DNA of 64,000 nt, from assembly GCA_027214345.1 (NCBI GenBank), contig JAPWHR010000007.1:264889-328888 (forward strand), in the 5' to 3' direction. Source of the stretch: Comamonadaceae bacterium G21597-S1. GTDB lineage: Bacteria; Pseudomonadota; Gammaproteobacteria; Burkholderiales; Burkholderiaceae_C. Made by a program: the position numbers and the translations under genes. This document shows positions 23,639-32,400 of the stretch, one piece after another. Positions within the stretch are counted from its first letter, which is position 1. Every line of letters starts with the position of its first letter. The notes beneath the pieces were generated by a model. That model worked only from the letters and a program-made list of their open reading frames with translations, did no database searches and was not told the origin of the DNA.

Positions 23639-24828
23639 TGCCAACCCGGCCACGCCCTCTCGAAGGCATCACCGTCGTTTCGCTCGAGCATGCGATTGCC
23701 GCCCCACTCTGCACGCGCCAGCTCGCTGATCTGGGCGCTCGCGTCATCAAGGTCGAACGCCCTGGCAGCGGCGACTTCGCCCGTGCGTACGACCAGCGCG
23801 TGCGCGGTATGGCTTCGCATTTTGTCTGGATCAATCGGTCCAAGGAGAGCCTCGCATTGGACCTCAAGCGGCCCGAATCGAAGCAGATCCTGCAGTCCCT
23901 GCTCAAAGGCGCCGACGTTTTGGTGCAGAATCTGGCGCCTGGCGCGGCTGCACGCATGGGTCTTTCGTTCGATACGCTGCACACGCAGCATCCGCGCCTG
24001 ATCGTCTGCGACATATCGGGATACGGTGCGGACGGCCCCTACCGCGACAAGAAGGCCTACGACCTGCTGATCCAGAGCGAGGCGGGGCTTTTGTCCATTA
24101 CCGGAACGCCGGAACACCCCTCGAAGGTAGGCATCTCCATTGCCGATATTGCTGCGGGGGTCACGGCGTACGGCAGCATCCTGTCAGCCCTGCTGTTGCG
24201 CGGCAGGACCGGAGAAGGCAGCCATATCGACGTCTCGATGCTCGAGTCGCTCGGGGAATGGATGGGTTATCCGCTCTACTACGCGTTTGAAGGTGCGCCC
24301 CCGCCAGCGCGCAGCGCGGCCTCGCACGCCAGCATCTACCCATACGGTCCGTTTCCTGCCGGTGATGGGGGATCCGTGATGCTCGGACTACAGAACGAGC
24401 GAGAGTGGAAGCTATTCTGCGACCTGGTGCTGTGCGCGCCCACTGTGGCGACTGATCCGCGCTTCAACAGCAACAGCGCTCGCCACGACAACCGCAGCGC
24501 GCTCAAGGCCCTGATCGATGAGGCTTTCCGACCACTGACAACGGCCCAGGTGGAAGCGCGCCTGGACGAAGCACAGATCGCCAACGCGCGCATGAACGAC
24601 ATGGCCGGTCTGTGGGCGCACCCGCAGTTGCAGGCCCGTGCGCGCTGGCGCAGCGTGGATTCACCGCAGGGCTCCATACCTGCTCTGTTGCCGGCCGGGC
24701 GGAACAACCGCTTCGACTACCGAATGGACCCGGTGCCCGCCGTTGGCGAACACACCGAGGCAATTCTGCGAGAACTGGGGTATGCCTACGCTGCAACCGA
24801 CAAGAGTAGTAGGCCGCTGCCTGAATGA
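23638..24828 (+). CDS. CaiB/BaiF CoA-transferase (C5-dicarboxylate type candidate)
   Basis: 396 residues; the start overlaps the previous stop (TGATG). Motifs are 'LEGITVVSLEHAIAAPLCTRQLADLGARVIKVERPGSGDFAR', 'NRSKESLALDLKRPES', 'PGAAARMGLSFDTLHTQHPRLIVCDISGYGADGPYRDKKAYDLLIQSEAGLLSITG'-type core and 'GEGSHIDVSMLESLGEWMGYPL'. This subgroup contains succinyl-CoA:mesaconate and itaconate CoA-transferases. The gene is followed four bases later by the CitE-like lyase, the same order as ict-ccl type clusters. I infer CoA activation of an itaconate- or mesaconate-like acid with succinyl-CoA as donor. Confidence 0.9.
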   Translation: MPTRPRPLEGITVVSLEHAIAAPLCTRQLADLGARVIKVERPGSGDFARAYDQRVRGMASHFVWINRSKESLALDLKRPESKQILQSLLKGADVLVQNLAPGAAARMGLSFDTLHTQHPRLIVCDISGYGADGPYRDKKAYDLLIQSEAGLLSITGTPEHPSKVGISIADIAAGVTAYGSILSALLLRGRTGEGSHIDVSMLESLGEWMGYPLYYAFEGAPPPARSAASHASIYPYGPFPAGDGGSVMLGLQNEREWKLFCDLVLCAPTVATDPRFNSNSARHDNRSALKALIDEAFRPLTTAQVEARLDEAQIANARMNDMAGLWAHPQLQARARWRSVDSPQGSIPALLPAGRNNRFDYRMDPVPAVGEHTEAILRELGYAYAATDKSSRPLPE

Positions 24829-24832
24829 AACC

Positions 24833-25705
24833 ATGACCATGTCCGTACACCACGCAGTGCGCGGCGCACATACCTTCCTGTTCGTACCCGCGAACCGGCC
24901 CGATCGCATCCCCAAGGCCTTCGCCAGCGGCGCGGATGTGGTGCTCATTGATCTCGAGGACGCCGTCGCGGAGTCCGAAAAGGACTCCGCGCGCACAGAG
25001 TTGGCGCGGGCATGGACAAGGCTGGTCGAAGCGCAGCGCCAGCGCATCTTCGTGCGAATCAATGCCTCGGGCTCACAGTGGTACCAGGCGGATGTGGCGC
25101 TGATGGCTAGCCTGGCGGCGCAGTCCCTGGCAGGGGTGATGCTGTCCAAGTGCGCGGGTCGTGAACAGGTGGACGAACTGGCGCGAGCGCTGCCAGCAGG
25201 CGGCATCATTCCGCTGATCGAATCGGCCGAAGGGCTGCATGCGGTGGACGCGATCGCCCGTGGTGAACGGGTGGTGCGCCTGGCCTTCGGGAATCTCGAC
25301 TTCCAGGCTGACATTGGCATGTGCGCGTCGCAGGACGAGCACGAGCTGTTACCGGCGCGCCTGGCGATCGTGCTCGCTTCGCGCCGTGCCGGGCTCGAAG
25401 CGCCGATTGACGGCGTAAGCCCGGCACTCGACGATGCACAGCGCCTGGCGTACGATGCCGAGCGCGGACGACGCATCGGCTTTCATGCGAAGTTGTGCAT
25501 CCACCCCAAGCAAGTCGAAACCGTCAGTCGGGGACTGCGTGGCTCACCCGATGAACTTGCCTGGGCGCGACGCGTGTTATTGTCCAGCCAGGAACACGGG
25601 CTCGGAGCCTTCAGCCTGGATGGACGCATGGTTGACGCACCTTTGTTGCAGGTAGCACGCAATCTGCTGGGGCTGGAGTCGGACTCCGCTTCTACGCGCA
25701 GGTAG
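24833..25705 (+). CDS. CitE-like CoA-ester lyase (citramalyl/malyl-CoA lyase family)
   Basis: 290 residues from the ATG at 24833 (or 24839). Family residues are visible: 'SGADVVLIDLEDAVAESEKDSAR' (acidic pair), 'RIFVRINASGSQW' (Arg), 'GIIPLIESAEGLHAVDAI' (metal-binding Glu), 'RLAFGNLDFQADIG' (metal-binding Asp) and 'HAKLCIHPKQV'. These Mg-dependent enzymes cleave malyl- or citramalyl-CoA to acetyl-CoA plus glyoxylate or pyruvate. With the CoA-transferase and hydratase upstream, the module would turn a C5-like unsaturated diacid into acetyl-CoA and a 2-oxo acid. It is the last gene of module 2. Confidence 0.9.
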   Translation: MTMSVHHAVRGAHTFLFVPANRPDRIPKAFASGADVVLIDLEDAVAESEKDSARTELARAWTRLVEAQRQRIFVRINASGSQWYQADVALMASLAAQSLAGVMLSKCAGREQVDELARALPAGGIIPLIESAEGLHAVDAIARGERVVRLAFGNLDFQADIGMCASQDEHELLPARLAIVLASRRAGLEAPIDGVSPALDDAQRLAYDAERGRRIGFHAKLCIHPKQVETVSRGLRGSPDELAWARRVLLSSQEHGLGAFSLDGRMVDAPLLQVARNLLGLESDSASTRR

Positions 25706-25875
25706 GGGAGGGTGCAGCTCTGTCTGCCAACAGGTCGCGCCCGTCGTCCAGGGGACAACCCGTGAAAACATCCATCAAGACCGTTGATTGACCGGCACGG
25801 GTCTCGTTCAAGAATCCGCTGGCATTCGTGAATCGGCGATGTGCGCGCAGGCAAACCGCCCTGGACGCAGCCGAA

Positions 25876-26895
25876 CTATTCGAGGACGATGTTCGCCTTC
25901 TTGACCACAGGGCCCCAAAGCGCGATCGACTCCTGGATCAGCCGCCCCATGTCGACTGAGCTGCCACCACCGACGGCATATCCCTGGCTCACCAGAAACT
26001 CCTTGATACCGGGATCGGTCAGTACTTCGTTGAAAGCCTGGTTCAATGCCGCCACAGTTGCATCCGGTGTGCCACGTGGCGCCACGATGCCCCACCAGGC
26101 CGGAGCGCGCATATTGGGATACCCGGCTTGGGCGAAAGTGGGAACGTTCGGCAACAGATCGGACTTGGAGTCAAGTCCGAGCGCGATCAGGTCCCCGTTC
26201 TGGACCCGGGTCCTTGCAGCGCCTGCTCCCATCACGGTGACCTGGATCTCGCCTGCAGCCAGGGCCAGAAACACCGGAGCGACTCCCTTGTAAGGAATAT
26301 GCTCGATCGTCATGCCAGTCTGGGACTTGAACAGTTCCATCACCAGATTGGGCGCCGTACCAATTCCGAACGAGCCGTAGTTGACTCGATGCTTCTTGGA
26401 ATACTCGACCAGTTCCGGCAGAGTCTTGATACCCAACTTGGCATCGACCGTGATGGCCAACGGCCACTCGGCCACGCTGACGACGGGACGCAGGTCCTTG
26501 TCGAGATCGTACGGCAGTGTCTTCATCAGCACCTGGTTGGTGGAGAGCGAAAAATCTGTCAACAGTATTGTTTGCCCGTTGGGACTGGCTTTGGCAACAT
26601 GCTGGGTCGCGACGACCGAACCCGCGCCGGGCCTGTTTTCCACGATGACGGGTTGCCCCCACTTTTTCTGCAGCATAGGCGCCATCTTGCGCGCCAGCAC
26701 ATCAGTTGTGCCACCGGCAGCGAATGGAATAACGATCGATACGGACCCGGAAGGGAAGCTCTGCGCCAACGCCGGAGAAGGAAGCGAGGCGGCCACCGAC
26801 AGAGCCAGGGCCATCGCACCGATCAATCCGGCGCGTCGAGTCGCACCGAGGTTCGATGACAACTTGCCGGATGCAGCTATGAATTGGTTTTCCAT
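25876..26895 (-). CDS. Bug-family periplasmic solute-binding protein
   Basis: 339 residues from an ATG with AAAGGAA upstream. A long signal peptide ends near residue 44 (ALA), followed by 'FPSGSVSIVIPFAAGGTTDVLARKM' and 'RPGAGSVVATQHVAKASPNGQTILLTD'. It converges on the lyase gene and is divergent from the P450 at 27211. It is the second Bug protein bordering module 2, so it may sense or capture a related acid. No transporter membrane genes are adjacent. Confidence 0.92.
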   Translation of the reverse strand: MENQFIAASGKLSSNLGATRRAGLIGAMALALSVAASLPSPALAQSFPSGSVSIVIPFAAGGTTDVLARKMAPMLQKKWGQPVIVENRPGAGSVVATQHVAKASPNGQTILLTDFSLSTNQVLMKTLPYDLDKDLRPVVSVAEWPLAITVDAKLGIKTLPELVEYSKKHRVNYGSFGIGTAPNLVMELFKSQTGMTIEHIPYKGVAPVFLALAAGEIQVTVMGAGAARTRVQNGDLIALGLDSKSDLLPNVPTFAQAGYPNMRAPAWWGIVAPRGTPDATVAALNQAFNEVLTDPGIKEFLVSQGYAVGGGSSVDMGRLIQESIALWGPVVKKANIVLE

Positions 26896-27127
26896 GTCAT
26901 GTTCCTTTGATTCTGTTGGTACCTGCGCAAGCCCTGGTCGAACTGGCTGCACAGTCCATAGTGCTGATTGTTGATATAGCGTTACCGAAAAATGGAGATT
27001 AACATGGTCCGCAGGACTGTGTCAATCACTGCGCATCAGGCCAAAAGAAATATCTGGCCAGTACACCGGGCTCCATGTGACGCCCAGCCATCAGCGATCA
27101 CGAATCTCGGCCCATCCTCCCCCAAAA

Positions 27128-27171
27128 CCCGTATTATGGTTTAATACAGCCATTAAACGGGAAACTACAAT
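27128..27171 (+). promoter_or_regulatory. 34-bp inverted repeat and promoter before the P450
   Basis: CCCGTATTATGG (27128-27139), a 10-base spacer, and CCATTAAACGGG (27150-27161) form an inverted repeat matching at 10 of 12 positions. A -10-like TACAAT follows at 27166-27171. The half-sites match the ATGG-N10-CCAT operators at 13199 and 17622. The -35 is weak here, suggesting activation. The wider gap 26896-27210 shows no other feature. Confidence 0.6.
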
Positions 27172-27210
27172 CGAACTGCGCAATGCAGGCGCACTTTCGA
27201 GCATGCTCCG

Positions 27211-28443
27211 ATGACGCACCACACCCAAACACGCGACCAGGACACGACTGCAACGCCGCTCGCATTCCCGGTGGCGCGGCAGTGCCCCTACCATCCACCG
27301 TCAGCGTATACGGAACTGCAGGACCGATCTGGTCTGCGGCAGGTGAGGTTATGGGACGGCCAGGTCGCGTGGTTGGTGACGCGCTACGCGGACTTTCGCG
27401 CCGTGCTCAAGGACCGGCGTTTCAGCGCCGACACGCGTCATCCCAACTTCCCGAATCCGAATCCGGGCATGCAGATCGCACGTGGAAAATACCGTGCCTT
27501 CGTCTCCATGGACGAGCCCGAGCACAACCGACACCGCCGCATGCTGACGGCCGAGTTTTCTCGCAAACGGATCGAGACACTGCGCCCTTGCATCCAAACC
27601 ATCATTGACGAATTGGTCACAGATCTTCTTGCCGGGCCGCGGCCGGTGGATTTCATGCGCTGCGTCGCGTTGCCCTTTCCGTCGCAAGTCATCTGCCTGA
27701 TGCTGGGCGTACCATACGAAGCGCACGACTTCTTCCAGGAACGCGCGGCGGTCCTGGTATCGACGACCAGCACCCTGGAAGAGGCGGCTCTGGCGTCCCA
27801 TGAGCTGATCGATGTGTACCTGTCGGACCTGATCGATCAAAAGATCGCGCAGCCACAAGACGACATCATCAGCCGACTGGTAGTCGGCCCGCTGGCCCAC
27901 GACGACCTCGACAAGGGTGAGTTATTGGCGATGACACGGCTGTTGCTGGTTGCCGGGCACGAGACCACGGCCAACACCATCACCCTGTCGATACTGACAC
28001 TGCTGCGACACCCGGAGCAACTGGCCGCGCTTCGAGAGAATCCATCCTTGCTGCCCCAGGCGGTGTCCGAGTTGCTGCGTTACCTCGACCCGACACAGGG
28101 CGGGCGCCGACGGGTGGCAAGCGAAGATGTAATGATTGGAGGCCAGTGGATTCGGGCCGGCGAAGCGGTGGTAGCGCTGAACCACGTCGCAGACCGTGAC
28201 GCCGCCCAGTTCCCTGATCCGCACCGCTTCGATATCCACCGCGCACCGAGCTACCATCTGGCATTTGGTGATGGCATACACCAGTGCCTTGGGCAAGTGC
28301 TCGCTCAGGTGGAGATCGAGATGGCCCTTGCAACCGTGCTGCGCCGGATCCCCAGTCTGCGACTTGCCGTGCCGCTGGAGGAACTGGAATTCCTCGATGA
28401 GCGCGTCGTCTATGGCATGCGGGCTATGCCGATCACCTGGTAG
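27211..28443 (+). CDS. cytochrome P450 (bacterial class I)
   Basis: 410 residues. The I-helix oxygen-activating motif AGHETT is at residues 248-253, the K-helix ExxR at Glu287-Arg290, and the heme loop FGDGIHQCLG at 352-361 with axial Cys359. No membrane anchor is present, so it is soluble. It hydroxylates a C-H bond using two electrons delivered by a ferredoxin, and a ferredoxin gene follows 28 bp later. The substrate may be an aromatic or terpenoid acid handled by the nearby modules. Its promoter carries the operator shared with modules 1 and 2. Confidence 0.95.
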   Translation: MTHHTQTRDQDTTATPLAFPVARQCPYHPPSAYTELQDRSGLRQVRLWDGQVAWLVTRYADFRAVLKDRRFSADTRHPNFPNPNPGMQIARGKYRAFVSMDEPEHNRHRRMLTAEFSRKRIETLRPCIQTIIDELVTDLLAGPRPVDFMRCVALPFPSQVICLMLGVPYEAHDFFQERAAVLVSTTSTLEEAALASHELIDVYLSDLIDQKIAQPQDDIISRLVVGPLAHDDLDKGELLAMTRLLLVAGHETTANTITLSILTLLRHPEQLAALRENPSLLPQAVSELLRYLDPTQGGRRRVASEDVMIGGQWIRAGEAVVALNHVADRDAAQFPDPHRFDIHRAPSYHLAFGDGIHQCLGQVLAQVEIEMALATVLRRIPSLRLAVPLEELEFLDERVVYGMRAMPITW

Positions 28444-28471
28444 CCCGCAAGATCAGGTTGAAGGGGACAAA

Positions 28472-28669
28472 GTGAATATCCAGTTGGACAGGAGTGTCTG
28501 TGTAGGCGCGGGCCGATGCGCGATCACCGCGCCAGCCGTATTCGAACAGTCCGTCGACGATGGTCTGGCGGTCCTTCTGCTGCAGATCGTCGATGCGGCC
28601 CATCTCGAGCAGGTCAGGCAAGCCATTAGAGACTGCCCATCGCAGGCTATCTCGCTCGACTCTGATTGA
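28472..28669 (+). CDS. P450-associated [3Fe-4S]/[4Fe-4S] ferredoxin
   Basis: 65 residues from a GTG start preceded by AAGGGGA. Cysteines Cys10 and Cys16 in 'CVGAGRC' and Cys55 in 'DCPSQAI' fit the three-cysteine ferredoxins that feed class I P450s ([3Fe-4S]); the position of a fourth Cys is occupied by Gly or Ala. It is in the same operon as the P450 and should be its electron donor. Its own reductase is not adjacent in the operon. Confidence 0.9.
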   Translation: MNIQLDRSVCVGAGRCAITAPAVFEQSVDDGLAVLLLQIVDAAHLEQVRQAIRDCPSQAISLDSD

Positions 28670-28983
28670 CGAGATCGTCACGCTGGGTCACGAATCACAC
28701 TGCCATCGGCGTGGCGGACGTGGCTGGCAAGCGAACGCGTACAAGGCCCTCGCAACCACCCGTCATGATCTCTTCGCACTTGGCGCGCCATGTAGGAAAG
28801 CGATCAAGGGCATGACGCCCCTCGGCTTGTCTCGCAACTTCTCGCTGCGGTCGCGGCAGTGATGCGGCGCCCATTCAACAGCAGGCACAAGTCAGCCACC
28901 GGCTTGAGCCCGAGTCGCGCGACACGCGTCCTGCCGTGCCCCCTGTGTTGACATTGAATCCGCTCCGGCTAGGTTCGCGATGG
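28670..28983. other. convergent intergenic region without genes
   Basis: About 310 bp between the ferredoxin stop and the end of the reductase gene on the other strand. I see no coding frame with family similarity, no strong terminator hairpin and no repeat. Confidence 0.4.
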
Positions 28984-29949
28984 CTACAGATCCAGAACCA
29001 GCAGTCGTGAACGGGCCCGCGAACAACATGGTGTGAACTGGTCGTTGGCGACACGTTCCTCTTCCAGCAGGTATTGGTCGCGATGGTCCGGCTCACCCTC
29101 GAGCACCCGTGTGAGACAGGTTCCGCAGACACCCTGCTCGCACGAAACCGGGATCTCGACGCCTTGCTCGGCCAATGCCGTCGTAACCGACTTGTCCGCA
29201 GCGATGGTATAGACCTTGCCGGTACTGGCGATCTTCACATCGAAGGCGACGTCGGTATCCACATGCACCACTTCGGCGCCGAAAAATTCGTAGTGAATCT
29301 GGCCTTCGTTCCAGCCGGCCTTGCGCGCGCTTGCCAGCACGAACTCCAGGAAGCCGGCCGGCCCACATACATATAGGTGGGTTCCTTCAATCGGCTGCGC
29401 CAACAGGGCTGCAATATCGAGTTTTCGCTCGATGGGGCCATCGTCATGGTGAAAATGCACTCGACGTGCAAATTCCGATCCGGCGATGCGGCCATGAAAT
29501 GCGGTTCGCTCCAGAGAACGAGTGCAATAGTGCATCTCGAATTCGGCGTCAGTATTGTGCAACCGCTGTGCCATGCACAGGATGGGGGTCACACCGATCC
29601 CTCCGGCCATCAACAAGGAACGCTTGGCCGCATGTACCAGTGGAAAGTGGTTCTTCGGTTCGCTGATGCGCAGCAGATCACCCTCCTGCAAGGCATCGTG
29701 CATGGCCACCGATCCGCCGCGCGATTTCGGGTCTCGTAACACGGCGATCAGGTAGTGCGTCGTCAGGGTTGCGTCGTTGCACAAGGAGTACTGGCGTACC
29801 ATGCCGCCGGGAACCTGCACATCAATATGGGCGCCCGCCGAAAACACCGGAAGGGCCTTCCCATCGGGTCTGACCAATTCATACGAACAGATGTCCACGG
29901 CTTCGGCCCGCTTGCGCGAAACCCGTACTTCAAACATGGCTTGGCTCAT
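28984..29949 (-). CDS. PDR/VanB-type oxygenase reductase (FMN, NAD, plant-type 2Fe-2S)
   Basis: 321 residues with a strong RBS (GAGGAGAAG). Order of domains: flavin barrel ('SAGAHIDVQVPGGMVRQYSLCND', residues ~40-62), NAD-binding domain ('SLLMAGGIGVTPILCMAQ', 'HLYVCGPAGFLEFVL') and C-terminal plant-type [2Fe-2S] ('VSCEQGVCGTCLTRVLEG' plus a distal Cys). This is the phthalate dioxygenase reductase/VanB layout, which feeds Rieske oxygenases directly. It is the only reductase in a window with three Rieske alpha subunits and one P450. It converges on the P450-ferredoxin pair. Confidence 0.94.
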   Translation of the reverse strand: MSQAMFEVRVSRKRAEAVDICSYELVRPDGKALPVFSAGAHIDVQVPGGMVRQYSLCNDATLTTHYLIAVLRDPKSRGGSVAMHDALQEGDLLRISEPKNHFPLVHAAKRSLLMAGGIGVTPILCMAQRLHNTDAEFEMHYCTRSLERTAFHGRIAGSEFARRVHFHHDDGPIERKLDIAALLAQPIEGTHLYVCGPAGFLEFVLASARKAGWNEGQIHYEFFGAEVVHVDTDVAFDVKIASTGKVYTIAADKSVTTALAEQGVEIPVSCEQGVCGTCLTRVLEGEPDHRDQYLLEEERVANDQFTPCCSRARSRLLVLDL

Positions 29950-30585
29950 CGAACTTCTCCTCACAATAGATACACGAATCGATCCAACAGCGTTCAAAGA
30001 TGCTTACGCTGCGTTTCTGCATACCCTTCCAAGACCCGTCGTCGACCTCGATGACACGGTCGTACGCGCGAATCACAGCGGGCGCGTCAACCTGGCAATG
30101 CGGTCCAAACCGCCATGACCAAACACTGGCAGCACCGTCGGTGGTAACAGTGCCGCGCGGCGCCGGATCGGTGCTATCGGCACCGATTTGAATCCAATCT
30201 ACGCGCCGGACCCCTGTCGAGCCAACGATGGAGGCCGACTTCAGGCAGGTTGGCTGCAGACAAGTACAAATCACTGTCAGGTGAAACGGTTGCCTACTCT
30301 GTGTGTGGACCGTGCTGGGGACGACCCGACGGGAAGAACCCATGGCAGACCCGCCCGCGCGGCACATGCTGCAACTGTCATCTTGCGACGCCGCAGTCTT
30401 TGCAGCCCAGGCGACATGTGAGCGAGCCTTGATGCAATTCGTCACTTCTCGGCCAAGCTACGGCTGAAGCGAATCGGCCTACTGGGCGTCGCCACGACGC
30501 GACAGTGGCGCGTTTGCCGATCAGGCATGGTCGTCACCATCGTCGAATCGTGGACCGTGACGATGGACGCGCGCTCCGACCGAAA
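29950..30585. other. 636-bp region without recognisable genes
   Basis: This stretch contains the promoter region of the reductase (start 29949). Frames on both strands lack family similarity and codon bias, and GC is lower than in the flanking genes. It may be the junction between modules 2 and 3. I see no IS fragment or repeat. Confidence 0.4.
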
Positions 30586-31773
30586 TCAGTCCGCCAGCAA
30601 CTTGCGCGAACGCATCCATTCCAACGTGAGATTCGTCGCCTGCGCCAGCAACTCCGGCTGCCCCTGGTAGTAGTGTTTGGCACCCTTGATCACATGGTGC
30701 GTCTTGTCGATGCTGCCCGCCGCCGCGAAGATCTGCGGCAGGTCGGACGCCGGGCAGGCTTCGTCGGCCGAGTTCTCCATCACCATCAGCGGTACGGTGA
30801 TCGACGCAGCGGCCTCGGCGCCATTGACGTGGGAATCGTCGACAGACCACTGCGACAACCAGGAGCGCAGCGTCGAATACCGCGCCCATCCGACCGGGCC
30901 CGAATTCGCCGATTCGGGATCGCCGGACACACAGACACCCGGCGGGCGGTCGTTGGGATCGATGGCTGGGTCGACATACCGCAGGTCGGCCATCGTGCGG
31001 TGGGTCAGCAACCCGCGCTCCTGCTCCTTGCCGCCCTGCTTGCGCAAACCCTCCAGCACCTCCTGGACCATGTCGGTGCGCCGGCGCAGCCTGGCGAGTT
31101 GTGCCTTGCGATAGAAGTCGACGTAGTCGCTGCTGAACGGCGGCTTGTTCGGGTTGCGCGAATCGTAGATGTCCAGTTCGACGGTACGTCGGGTGGGATC
31201 GTGTTCATCCAGTACCGACGGATCGATCGATTGCGACAACAGCCGCGCGCGGGAAATGTTGGCCGCCTGGAAGATGATGCCGTCCACCGGCGGCAGACCC
31301 GCTGCCACCAGGTCGGCCGGGTCGCCTGCCGGCGTGGTGCGGACCGTCGGTTTTTCCGCCTGCGACTGGTAGAACAGCGCCAGCGGGCCACCGCCCGACC
31401 AGCCCAGAAGCACGACCTTGCGATAACCCCAGACCTCGCGCGCATGGCGAATGTACACGCCCAGGTCGACGGCGACCTTCTCCATGATCAGCGGTGTGTC
31501 GTTGCGGAAATAACGGTTGCCGGCACAGAGCACATGCAGGCCGGCGGCCGCCAGTGCTCGTGGTACCGGCAATACCTGCAACGACGTGGTCGGATGCATC
31601 ATGACGACCAGGGTGTCCGAGTCCCGTCCGCGTGGCATGTTCAGCACGCCTTCGAGATTGACGACGCCCTGCGATCCGGCAAAGCCGTAGATCTCCTTGA
31701 ACGCGGCGCTTTCGTGGTGCTGCAAGTGCACGGCCTGCGCGAGGATCGGGGACTCCGCTTGCGGATAACTCAT
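30586..31773 (-). CDS. alpha/beta hydrolase
   Basis: 395 residues. The fold is indicated by 'DTLVVMMHPTTSLQVLPVPRALAAAGLHVL', the nucleophile elbow 'VVLLGWSGGGPLALFYQS' (Ser in GWSGG), 'VPLMVMENSADEACPASDLPQIF' carrying the acid and 'VIKGAKHYYQGQPE' with the catalytic His. It is much longer than MhpC-type enzymes because of an insertion of about 100 residues between core strands. Its ATG overlaps the VOC stop by 4 bp, so it is the last gene of the module 3 operon. It could hydrolyse an ester, a thioester or a ring-cleavage product. Confidence 0.85.
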   Translation of the reverse strand: MSYPQAESPILAQAVHLQHHESAAFKEIYGFAGSQGVVNLEGVLNMPRGRDSDTLVVMMHPTTSLQVLPVPRALAAAGLHVLCAGNRYFRNDTPLIMEKVAVDLGVYIRHAREVWGYRKVVLLGWSGGGPLALFYQSQAEKPTVRTTPAGDPADLVAAGLPPVDGIIFQAANISRARLLSQSIDPSVLDEHDPTRRTVELDIYDSRNPNKPPFSSDYVDFYRKAQLARLRRRTDMVQEVLEGLRKQGGKEQERGLLTHRTMADLRYVDPAIDPNDRPPGVCVSGDPESANSGPVGWARYSTLRSWLSQWSVDDSHVNGAEAAASITVPLMVMENSADEACPASDLPQIFAAAGSIDKTHHVIKGAKHYYQGQPELLAQATNLTLEWMRSRKLLAD

Positions 31774-32384
31774 TCCTGGCCCTTTCGCATGCGGATCAGT
31801 TCGATCAACGCGGCGCTAGCGTCGTTGCCGGCCGCCTTTGCAGCGCGCTTTGCCTCTTCCCAGGCATCCAAGTCGGCGCGTGCTTGCCGGGCGTGTTGCG
31901 ACCATGTCGCGTCGATATTGGTCGTGAGTTCCAGGCGGTGACCGTCGGGATCGTGGAAATAGATGCTGTAGATGATGCCGTGGTCGGTCGGCCCGACGAT
32001 CTCGACGCCGTTGGCCTGCAGCCACTGCGCCCAGCGATCGACGTCGTCCCTGGACGCCACTTCCATCGCAAAATGGTCGAACACGTCGTAGCCGGGGTGG
32101 GATGCCGGCGCGCGCGGCGGCAGCGACGGCGACTCGAAGAACGCAATCGTCGAGCCGTCGGCCATCTGGAAGAACAGGTGCAGATACGGAAACGGCTGCC
32201 CGGTCGACGGTACGCGGTCGTCCATGACGGTATGCACCATCTCCATGCCCATGATGCGCGAATAGAAGTCGGTCGTGCGGGCCGCGTCAGCGATCGCGCT
32301 GGCCGCATGGTGCAGTTTCTGCGGCAGCAACCCGGGCGGGCGGTGCGGCGCTGCGGCGGCCGGCCTGGATAAGGTTTCAGTCAT
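31770..32384 (-). CDS. VOC-family protein (candidate dioxygenase/glyoxalase-like)
   Basis: 204 residues from an ATG with AAGGAG upstream. One VOC domain carries probable metal ligands His26 ('KLHHAASAI'), His104 ('DVFDHFAMEV') and Glu152 ('DGHRLELTTN'). A charged C-terminal helix (about residues 165-204) follows, as in the module 1 VOC protein. It is between the SDR and hydrolase genes and overlaps the latter. In this setting a ring-cleavage role is plausible, but isomerase or lyase functions also occur in the superfamily. Confidence 0.82.
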   Translation of the reverse strand: MTETLSRPAAAAPHRPPGLLPQKLHHAASAIADAARTTDFYSRIMGMEMVHTVMDDRVPSTGQPFPYLHLFFQMADGSTIAFFESPSLPPRAPASHPGYDVFDHFAMEVASRDDVDRWAQWLQANGVEIVGPTDHGIIYSIYFHDPDGHRLELTTNIDATWSQHARQARADLDAWEEAKRAAKAAGNDASAALIELIRMRKGQE

Positions 32385-32400
32385 AGGGGATCTCCTTGTT

